From Amycolatopsis deserti (lineage in GTDB: Bacteria > Actinomycetota > Actinomycetes > Mycobacteriales > Pseudonocardiaceae): a DNA stretch of 64,000 nucleotides. The DNA is taken from assembly GCF_014653945.1 (NCBI RefSeq), contig NZ_BNAU01000001.1, positions 62,001-126,000 of the forward strand. The letters are read 5' to 3'. The notes beneath the pieces were generated by a model. That model was not told where the DNA came from, did not search any database, and was given only the letters and a program-made list of their open reading frames with translations. Both the position numbers and the translations under genes were made by a program. This document shows, in pieces, positions 8,462 to 15,268 of this stretch (position 1 is the first letter of the stretch; each line of letters begins with the position of its first letter).

Positions 8462-9331
8462 TCATGATCCGCGATCCTCGCCCACTGCGCGGCTGTTCGC
8501 GCCCACCGCGCCCACCACGCCGCCCGTGACGGCCACGACCGCGGCCAGGGCGATCAGTCCGCCGCCGAGTGAGGACGCCACGGCCACGGCCCCGACCAGG
8601 AGCGGGGCGCCCGCGTCGCCGAGTTCGCGGCCGACCTCGGCGGCGCCCATGGTCTGGCCGAGTCGTTCCGGTGGGGTGGTGGCGGCCAGGTGCGCGAACC
8701 CGAGTGGGGTGGCGAGCCCGACGCCGGTGCCGATGACCACCGCCGCGCCGAGCACACCGCCCAGGCCGGGTACCAGTGCCGCGACGGTCAGGCCCGCCGC
8801 CGTCGCCCCGAGACCGAGGGCCATGCCCGTCCGGTCGCGGAGGCGGCCGGCGTCCCGGGCGCGTCCGGCCCAGGGCTGCACCAGCGCCGAGCACACCGCC
8901 AGCACCGACACCGCCGCCCCGGTCGCCAGCGGGCCGAGCCCGGCCGCCGCCCCGGTCACCGGCAGGAAACCGACACCCACGGCCAGCGCCCCGGTCGCCG
9001 CGGCCAGCGTCGCGGTCGGGCCGAGGAAACTGGCCCGGCCCAGCCGCCGCGCCAGGTCGACCACCGTCTGGCGCTCTCGCGGCAACGGCGGCACCGCCGG
9101 AACGGCCAGCGCCGCCCAGAGCGCGGCCAGCGCCGCGAGCCCGGCGAGCACCCCGAACAGCAGCCCGAACCCGCCGACCGTGATCAGCACCCCACCCAGC
9201 ACCGGTCCGAGGGTGTAGCCCAGGCCCTTCCAGGCGCCGTATCCGCCGAACGCCCGGCCCTGCCGCGCCGCCGGGGACAGCCGGGCGACCAGCGCCCCGG
9301 CGGCGGGGGAGAAGGCCGCCGCGGCGGCGCC
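8462..9331 (-). pseudogene. 5'-truncated MFS transporter
   Basis: About 290 codons of a major facilitator protein, beginning abruptly in GQGAAAAAFSPAAGALV, which belongs to transmembrane helix 4 of a drug/proton antiporter. They continue through RQGRAFGGYGAWKGLGYTLGP and about eight further hydrophobic segments to a normal C-terminus. Roughly the first three helices are missing. Upstream of about 9330 the sequence switches, in a different frame, to a ChrB-like N-terminus. There is no start codon before the GTG at 9202, so a working transporter is unlikely. Confidence 0.75.
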
Positions 9332-9455
9332 CTGCCCACAACGCCCCGACCCGCCGCAACTCCCGCCACACCGCGACGCGGTGCCGCGAGGGCGAGGCCG
9401 GGATCCGCACCACCAACACCACCCAGCGACCCGGCTGCGAGCCCGTCACACGCAC
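9330..9455 (-). pseudogene. ChrB-like N-terminal fragment
   Basis: From the GTG at 9455 the first 42 codons read WVVLVVRIPASPSRHRVAVW and then RELRRVGAL. This is the hallmark N-terminus of chromate-resistance regulator ChrB and related proteins. Homology stops at about 9330, where the downstream frame becomes nonsense and the MFS relic starts in another frame. The fragment is what remains of a gene of about 170-300 codons after a deletion that joined it to the transporter. It is divergent from nothing and has no chrA partner here. Confidence 0.6.
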
Positions 9456-9458
9456 GAA

Positions 9459-9474
9459 TGTAGCACCTGTTACA
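9459..9474. promoter_or_regulatory. Imperfect palindrome before the ChrB-like fragment
   Basis: TGTAGCACCTGTTACA (read on the plus strand) has the outline TGTA-N8-TACA and lies 4 bp before the GTG of the ChrB-like fragment. It may be a leftover operator. No other copy was seen. Confidence 0.25.
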
Positions 9475-9500
9475 AGGTCCTCGGCAGTGCGCAGGCCCGG

Positions 9501-11321
9501 TCACCGCTCGCCGAGGTCCTGCTCCCCGCGGGTGGCGTTCGTGGTGGTGCGGCTGCCGGACAGGTGCCGTGCGCTGTTGACGAGCCCGACCATGCTGAAC
9601 GCCTGCGGCGTGTTGCCCAGCTGCCGCGCGTGGGTGGTGTCGTACTCCTCGCTGAGCAGGCCCACGTCGTTGCGGAGCTCGAGCAGCCGCTCGAACAGCT
9701 CCTCGGCCGCGGCGGTCTCGCCCGCGCCGTGCAGGGCGTCGGCGAGCCAGAAGCTGCAGGCGAGGAAGCTGCCCTCGCCGCCGGGCAGGCCGTCCACCCG
9801 GCCGTCGGCGTCCGGGTCGTACCGCAGCAGCAGCCCGTCGCGGCACAGTTCCCGGCGCACGGCCGCCACGGTGCCGCGCACGCGCGGATCGGTCCAGGGC
9901 AGGAAACCCACGCGCGGGATCAGCAGAAGCGCCGCGTCCAGCCCGCGGGAGCCGTAGAACTGGGTGAAGGTCGCGCGCTCGCGGTCGTAGCCGTGCTCGC
10001 ACACCTCGGCGTGGATCCGGTCGCGCAGCGCCCGCCACCGGCGCACCGGGCCGTCGAGGTGGTGCCGTTCCACGGTGCGCACGGCCCGGTCGACCCCGGC
10101 CCAGGCCATCACCTTGGAGTGCACGAAGTGCCGCCGCGGACCCCGCACCTCCCACAGGCTGTTGTCGGGCCGGTCCCAGTGCCCTTCCAGGAAATCCAGC
10201 AGGGCGCGCTGCACGTCCCACGCGACGTGCTCGGTCGGCAGGCCCGCTTCCCGGGCCAGGTGCAGTCCGTCGAGCACCTCGCCCCACACATCGAGCTGGA
10301 ACTGGCCCGCGGCCGCGTTGCCCGCGCGCACCGGTGCCGACTTCGCGTACCCGGACAGCCAGTCCAGCTCGGTCTCCGGGAGCCGTCGTGTGCCGTCCAG
10401 CCCGTACATGATCTGCAGTTTGGCCGGATCGCCCGCGATGGCGCGGACGAGCCATTCCCGCCAGGCGCGCGCCTCCGCGGTGAACCCGGTGCCCAGCAGC
10501 GCCTGCAGGGTGAACGTCGCGTCGCGCAGCCAGCAGTAGCGGTAGTCCCAGTTGCGGGGCCCGCCGAGCTGTTCGGGCAGGGACGTGGTCGCGGCCGCCA
10601 CGATCCCGCCGGTGGGGTCGTAGGTGAGCGCCTTGAGCGTGAGCAGGGCGCGCCGGACGGCCGGCGCCCATCGGCCCCGGTAGGTGCAGCGGGAGATCCA
10701 GCCCGCCCAGAACCGCTCGGTGCCGGCCAGCGCGGTGTCCGGGTCCACGCGCCGCGGGGCGGGCAGGTGCGAGGGCCGGTGGGTGAGCACGAACGGCACC
10801 CGCTCCCCGGCGGTGACCGTGAACTCGCCGCTGATCACACCGTCGCGTTCGGACACCGGCGCGGGGGTGCGCACCCAGACCGCGTCCGGTCCGGCGACCG
10901 CGGCCAGCCGGTCCTGATCGCGGCGCACCCACGGCGTGATCGAGCCGTAGTCGAACCGCAGGCGCAGCGTCGAGCGCATCGGCACGCGCCCGGACACGCC
11001 CTCCACGATCCGGACCACGTCCGGTGCTTCGGCGCGCGGCGGCATGAAGTCGGTGACCCGGACCGTGCCGTCCGGGGTGTCCCACTCACTGTCCAGCACC
11101 AGGGAGTCGCCGCGGTAGGCGCGCCGGGTCGCCTCGACGGCCGACGCGGGGCCGAGCTGCCACTGCCCGGCGCGTTCGTCGTCGAGCAGGGCGGCGAAAC
11201 AGGCGGGGGAGTCGAAGCGGGGCAGGCACAGCCAGTCGATGCCGCCGTGGCGGGACACCAGTGCGGCGGTGTGCAGGTCCCCGAGCAGGGCGTAGTCCTC
11301 GATCGGTGCCATCGCGCTCAC
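9501..11321 (-). CDS. Glycoside hydrolase family 15 protein (glucoamylase/trehalase-like)
   Basis: A 606-residue GH15 enzyme without a signal peptide, so it should act in the cytoplasm on trehalose or alpha-glucans and release glucose. The N-terminal beta-sandwich begins IEDYALLGDLHTAAL. The (alpha/alpha)6 barrel carries NWDYRYCWLRDATF near residue 259, LPETELDWLSGY near 315 and LLSEEYDTTHARQLGNTPQA near 560, which hold the usual catalytic glutamates. The GTG at 11321 overlaps the glucose dehydrogenase stop by four bases. An ATG three codons later is an alternative start. It is the last gene of a five-gene operon. Glucose produced here could feed the dehydrogenase encoded just upstream. Confidence 0.9.
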   Translation of the reverse strand: MSAMAPIEDYALLGDLHTAALVSRHGGIDWLCLPRFDSPACFAALLDDERAGQWQLGPASAVEATRRAYRGDSLVLDSEWDTPDGTVRVTDFMPPRAEAPDVVRIVEGVSGRVPMRSTLRLRFDYGSITPWVRRDQDRLAAVAGPDAVWVRTPAPVSERDGVISGEFTVTAGERVPFVLTHRPSHLPAPRRVDPDTALAGTERFWAGWISRCTYRGRWAPAVRRALLTLKALTYDPTGGIVAAATTSLPEQLGGPRNWDYRYCWLRDATFTLQALLGTGFTAEARAWREWLVRAIAGDPAKLQIMYGLDGTRRLPETELDWLSGYAKSAPVRAGNAAAGQFQLDVWGEVLDGLHLAREAGLPTEHVAWDVQRALLDFLEGHWDRPDNSLWEVRGPRRHFVHSKVMAWAGVDRAVRTVERHHLDGPVRRWRALRDRIHAEVCEHGYDRERATFTQFYGSRGLDAALLLIPRVGFLPWTDPRVRGTVAAVRRELCRDGLLLRYDPDADGRVDGLPGGEGSFLACSFWLADALHGAGETAAAEELFERLLELRNDVGLLSEEYDTTHARQLGNTPQAFSMVGLVNSARHLSGSRTTTNATRGEQDLGER

Positions 11322-12376
11322 CCCTCGCCGGTGAGGGTGACGACCACCTTCACGTCGTCCTCGCCGCCGGTGAACGCCTCGGGCGCGCGGGCCAGCGGCA
11401 CCCGGCGCGTGATCAGGCCGTCCAGCCAGTCCGAGTCCGCCTTGGCCAGCGCGTCCGCGGCCTGGTGGTAGTGGCGCAGGTTGGCGTTGACCGAACCGAG
11501 GACGACGTCGTTCTCCAGCACGATCTCGCGGTTGACCGCGCCCGCGTCCACCGCCAGCGTCCGGCCGGCGGCGGACACCCCGGTCAGGCACACGATCCCG
11601 TAGGCGGCGGTGTGCCGCATGACGTCGAACACGACAGTGCCCGCTCCGGTCGCCTCGATCACGACGTCCGGTTCGAGGCGCTCGGCGACCTGGTCGGCGG
11701 GGTCGGCGTGGTAGGTCGCGCCCAGCGCCTCGGCCAGCCGCGGTTTCGGACCCGTGGTGAGGCGGTCCAGGACGTGCACGTCGAGCCCGCGCTGCACCCC
11801 GAGCAGGGCGGCTAGCAGCCCGATCGGCCCGGCGCCGGTCACCAGCGCCCGCCTCGGCGCGAACCAGGCGCGGGCGCCCACGCGCTCGACCTGTTCCCAC
11901 GCCTTGGCGACGACCGTCGTCGGTTCCATCAGCATCCCGGACCGTTCCAGGCGCGCGTCCACCGGCACCGCGTAGTCCTCTTCGACCGTCCACAGTTCAC
12001 TGCCGTAGCCGTGTCGTTGCTTGATGCCGCGTTCGGTGTAGCGGCCGTTGCGGCACATGTCGAACTCGCCGCGCGCGCACGCGCCGCACGGCACCGGATC
12101 GGGCCGGCGCACCACACCGGCCACGAGGTCGCCGGGCTGGAACCGGCTGCCGGGCGGCGCCTGCCGCACCTGGCCGAGCGATTCGTGGCCGAGCACCAGC
12201 CGGTCGGTTCCTTCGGGCGGCCGGCCGTAGGAGCCGCGCGCGATCTCCTTGTCGGTTCCGCACACGCCCAGTGCCAGACCCTGGACGAGCAGGTCGCCGG
12301 GTCCGGGTTCGGGGTCGGGCACGTCCGCCACCCGCAGGGAGCCGGGACGGCTGGGCACGACGGTGAGGGCACGCAC
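11318..12376 (-). CDS. Zinc-dependent glucose 1-dehydrogenase-like MDR enzyme
   Basis: A 352-residue medium-chain dehydrogenase. Catalytic-zinc residues appear in GVCGTDKE near residue 39 and GHES near 63. A structural-zinc cysteine set is in CGACARGEFDMC at about 98-109, and the nucleotide fold has GAGPIGLLAALLG near 182. The segment NREIVLENDVVLGSVNANLR and the C-terminus are those of archaeal and bacterial glucose dehydrogenases that oxidise glucose to gluconolactone. It overlaps the GH15 gene by four bases and follows the dehydratase-like gene after three bases. Cofactor choice (NAD or NADP) cannot be told from the sequence by eye. Confidence 0.85.
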   Translation of the reverse strand: MRALTVVPSRPGSLRVADVPDPEPGPGDLLVQGLALGVCGTDKEIARGSYGRPPEGTDRLVLGHESLGQVRQAPPGSRFQPGDLVAGVVRRPDPVPCGACARGEFDMCRNGRYTERGIKQRHGYGSELWTVEEDYAVPVDARLERSGMLMEPTTVVAKAWEQVERVGARAWFAPRRALVTGAGPIGLLAALLGVQRGLDVHVLDRLTTGPKPRLAEALGATYHADPADQVAERLEPDVVIEATGAGTVVFDVMRHTAAYGIVCLTGVSAAGRTLAVDAGAVNREIVLENDVVLGSVNANLRHYHQAADALAKADSDWLDGLITRRVPLARAPEAFTGGEDDVKVVVTLTGEG

Positions 12377-12379
12377 GGG

Positions 12380-13480
12380 TCAGTCCTTTCGGTAGGGTTG
12401 CAGGTCCGCGGTCCGCAGGGCCATCCCGTGCCCCGGAACTCCCGGGTCGGGCCGCACCCGGCCGCCGGCGGGGTCGAGGGCGCCGTCGAGGAAGGCCGAT
12501 TCGATGCGGTCGTGGTCGGCGAACCACTCCAGGTGGCGCACGTTCGGGGTGGCGACCGCGACGTGGGCGGAGAGGTTCGGTGCGCAGTGCGCCGACACCT
12601 CCAGCCCGGCCGCCGCGGCCACCGCGGCGGCTCGCCGCCATTCGGTGTAGCCGCCGCAGCGGGTGACGTCGATCTGCAGGCAGTCCACCGCGCCGGCGGC
12701 CACCATCCGTCCGAAGTAGACGAGGTCGTAGCCGTACTCGCCGGCGGCGATGTCCGCCGTGGCCGTGCGCCGCAGTTCGGCGAGCCCGTCCAGGTCGTCG
12801 CTGGACACCGGCTCTTCGAACCAGAGCACGTCGTGCTCGGTCAGCATGCGCGCCACCCGCCGGGCCTGCCCACGGGTGTAGCCGCCGTTGGCGTCGACGT
12901 AGAGCTCGGCGCCGCCGATCACCTCGCGGGCCGAGGCGACCCGGGCGAGGTCGCGCTCGATCGTGTGGCCCCGGTCCTGCCCGATCTTGATCTTCGCCCG
13001 CGGGATGCGCCGCTGGTGCACCCACTGCCGCAGCTGGTCGCGCAGCTCGCCGGTGCTCTGGTTGGTGAAGCCGCCGCTGCCGTAGAGGGCCGCCTCCTCG
13101 TGCGCGCGCCCGAGGAGGCGGCTCACCGCGACGCCGAGCACGCGGGCGGCGGCGTCCCACAGGGCGATGTCGACCGCGGACAGGGCGCACGACACCAGCC
13201 CGGGACGGCCGAGGTTGCGGATCCGCCGCTGCATCGCCGACCAGCGCGCCGGCACGTCGAGCACGTCCTGGCCGAGGATCGCCGGGGCGAGCGTGTGGTG
13301 GATCAGCGGCACGCAGGAGGCGTCGGCGTAGGTCCAGCCGAGCCCGGTGGCGCCCGCCGCGGTGACGTGCACGGCCACCATCGTCGTGCTGTCCCAGGTC
13401 AGCGTTCCGTCGGATTCCGGGGCGGGGGTGGGGATCCGGAAGGCCCGCGCCTGGACGGACTCGATCGGGGTGGTGGTCAC
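12380..13480 (-). CDS. Enolase-superfamily acid-sugar dehydratase/racemase (mandelate racemase subgroup)
   Basis: A 366-residue protein with a capping domain and a TIM barrel. The KxK base is in RAKIKIGQD near residue 164, metal ligands are in YVDANGGY near 195, FEEP near 221 and AGEYGYD near 245, and the second base is the histidine in SAHCAPNLSAH near 298. This is the mandelate racemase subgroup pattern, whose members dehydrate gluconate-like acids or racemise hydroxy acids. Because the next gene encodes glucose dehydrogenase, a gluconate or related acid-sugar dehydratase role is a reasonable inference. The GTG start at 13480 overlaps the upstream ThDP enzyme stop by four bases. Confidence 0.82.
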   Translation of the reverse strand: MTTTPIESVQARAFRIPTPAPESDGTLTWDSTTMVAVHVTAAGATGLGWTYADASCVPLIHHTLAPAILGQDVLDVPARWSAMQRRIRNLGRPGLVSCALSAVDIALWDAAARVLGVAVSRLLGRAHEEAALYGSGGFTNQSTGELRDQLRQWVHQRRIPRAKIKIGQDRGHTIERDLARVASAREVIGGAELYVDANGGYTRGQARRVARMLTEHDVLWFEEPVSSDDLDGLAELRRTATADIAAGEYGYDLVYFGRMVAAGAVDCLQIDVTRCGGYTEWRRAAAVAAAAGLEVSAHCAPNLSAHVAVATPNVRHLEWFADHDRIESAFLDGALDPAGGRVRPDPGVPGHGMALRTADLQPYRKD

Positions 13481-15258
13481 GGCCGCAGTTCCTGTGCCTT
13501 GGTCTTCACGCCCTGGGCGATCAGGTGGAACGCCTCGGGATCGCCCTTGAGCACCGCCTCGGTGACGGAGCGGACCTGCTCGAGCGTCGCGTGCGGCGGG
13601 ATCGGCGGCACCTCGGGATCGCAGCGCACGTCGAGCAGGACCGGGCCCTGGGCGGCCAGCGCGTGGTCCCACGCGGGGCCGAGCCGTTCCGGGTCGTCGA
13701 CCGGGACGCCGTCCAGGCCCAGGCCGCGGGCGAACGCCGCGTAGTCGACGTCGGGCAGCGACTGGGACTCCTCGAACTTCGGCGCGCCGCCCATCGCGCG
13801 CAGCTCCCACGTGACCTGGTTGAGGTCGTTGTTGTGGAACACGCACACGACCAGCCGCGGATCCGGCCACAACTGCCGGTAGCGGGAGATGGTGATGAGC
13901 TCGGCCAAGCCGTTCATCTGCATGGCGCCGTCCCCGACCAGCGCGATCACCGGCCGGTCCGGGCAGGCGAACTTGGCGCCGATCGCGTACGGCACGCCCG
14001 GCCCCATCGTCGCCAGGGTGCCCGACAGCGAGCCGCGCATCTCCTCCCGCATCCGCAGGTTGCGCGCGTACCAGTTGGCGGCGGAGCCGGAGTCAGACGT
14101 GACGATGGCGTTGCCCGGGATGCGCTGCGACAGCTCGCTGACCACCCGCATCGGGTTCACTGGCCGGGCCGCCACCCGAGCCTGCCGCTCGACGGTCTCC
14201 CACCAGGACCGCACGTTGTTCTCGATCGTCTCGCGCCAGGAGCGGCCGGTCTGGCGGTGCACCAGGGGGAGCAGGGCCTGCAGGGTGGCACGGGCATCGC
14301 CGACCAGGTTGACCTCGGTGGGGTAGCGCAGGCCGATGAACCGGCCGTCGATGTCGATCTGCACCGCCCGCGCCTGCCCGAACTCCGGCAGGAACTGGGT
14401 GTAGGGGAAGTTGGAGCCGACGATCAGCAGCGTGTCGCAGTCCCGCATCATCTCGTAGCTCGGGCGCGTGCCCAGCAGCCCGATCGACCCGGTCACGTAC
14501 GGCAGGTCGTCGGGCAGGACGTCCTTGCCCAGCAACGCCTTCGCCACGCCGGCGCCGGTCAGCTCGGCGATCTCGCGGACCTCGGCGGCGGCGTTGCGCG
14601 CGCCCTGCCCGGCCAGGATCGCCACACGCTGCCCCGAGTTGATCACGTCGGCGGCCCGGCGCACCTCGTCCTCGTCGGGCAGCGGAGCGCTGCGCGGCAG
14701 GCCCGGCGGGCTGGACGGGACCTGCTTGAACGCGTGCTTCGGCGGCGTGTAGGGCTCTTCCTGCAGATCCGCGGGAACGATCAGCGCGGTCGGGCAGCGC
14801 TGGGCGTGGGCGGTGCGGATGGCGCGGTCGAGCGCGTTGGGCAGCTGCTCGGCGACGTTGACCTCGACCAGGTACTCGCCGGCGACGTCCTTGAACAACG
14901 ATTGCAGGTCCACTTCCTGCTGGTAGGACCCGCCCATCGCGCTGCGCGCGGTCTGCCCGACGATCGCCACCACCGGGACGTGGTCGAGCTTGGCGTCGTA
15001 CAGCCCGTTGAGGAGGTGGATGGCGCCCGGCCCCGAGGTCGCCATGCACACCCCGACGTGCCCGCTGAACTTGGCGTACCCCACCGCCTCGAACGCGGCC
15101 ATCTCCTCGTGACGGGCCTGGACGAAGCGAGGCTTGTTGTCCGCCTTGCCGAACGCGGCGACGATGCCGTTGATCCCGTCGCCGGGGTAGGCGAACACCT
15201 GCTCGACGTCCCACTCCCGCAGGCGCTGCAGCAGGTAGTCGCCGACCGTTCCGGACAT
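13477..15258 (-). CDS. Pyruvate oxidase/dehydrogenase-like ThDP enzyme
   Basis: A 593-residue thiamine-diphosphate enzyme of the POX/acetolactate synthase group. The N-terminal Pyr domain has YPGDGINGI and the catalytic glutamate in QARHEEMAAFEAVGYA near residue 50. A central FAD/TH3-like domain follows, then the PP domain with GDGAMQMNGL near 441 and the ThDP-binding FHNNDLN. It would decarboxylate pyruvate or another 2-oxo acid to an acetyl-type product, with electron transfer to oxygen or quinone. The start at 15258 has a GAGGAC ribosome site. It lies 10 bp after the FAD/Fe-S dehydrogenase, whose product could be a 2-oxo acid such as pyruvate. Confidence 0.85.
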   Translation of the reverse strand: MSGTVGDYLLQRLREWDVEQVFAYPGDGINGIVAAFGKADNKPRFVQARHEEMAAFEAVGYAKFSGHVGVCMATSGPGAIHLLNGLYDAKLDHVPVVAIVGQTARSAMGGSYQQEVDLQSLFKDVAGEYLVEVNVAEQLPNALDRAIRTAHAQRCPTALIVPADLQEEPYTPPKHAFKQVPSSPPGLPRSAPLPDEDEVRRAADVINSGQRVAILAGQGARNAAAEVREIAELTGAGVAKALLGKDVLPDDLPYVTGSIGLLGTRPSYEMMRDCDTLLIVGSNFPYTQFLPEFGQARAVQIDIDGRFIGLRYPTEVNLVGDARATLQALLPLVHRQTGRSWRETIENNVRSWWETVERQARVAARPVNPMRVVSELSQRIPGNAIVTSDSGSAANWYARNLRMREEMRGSLSGTLATMGPGVPYAIGAKFACPDRPVIALVGDGAMQMNGLAELITISRYRQLWPDPRLVVCVFHNNDLNQVTWELRAMGGAPKFEESQSLPDVDYAAFARGLGLDGVPVDDPERLGPAWDHALAAQGPVLLDVRCDPEVPPIPPHATLEQVRSVTEAVLKGDPEAFHLIAQGVKTKAQELRP

Positions 15259-15268
15259 GCTGTCCTCC

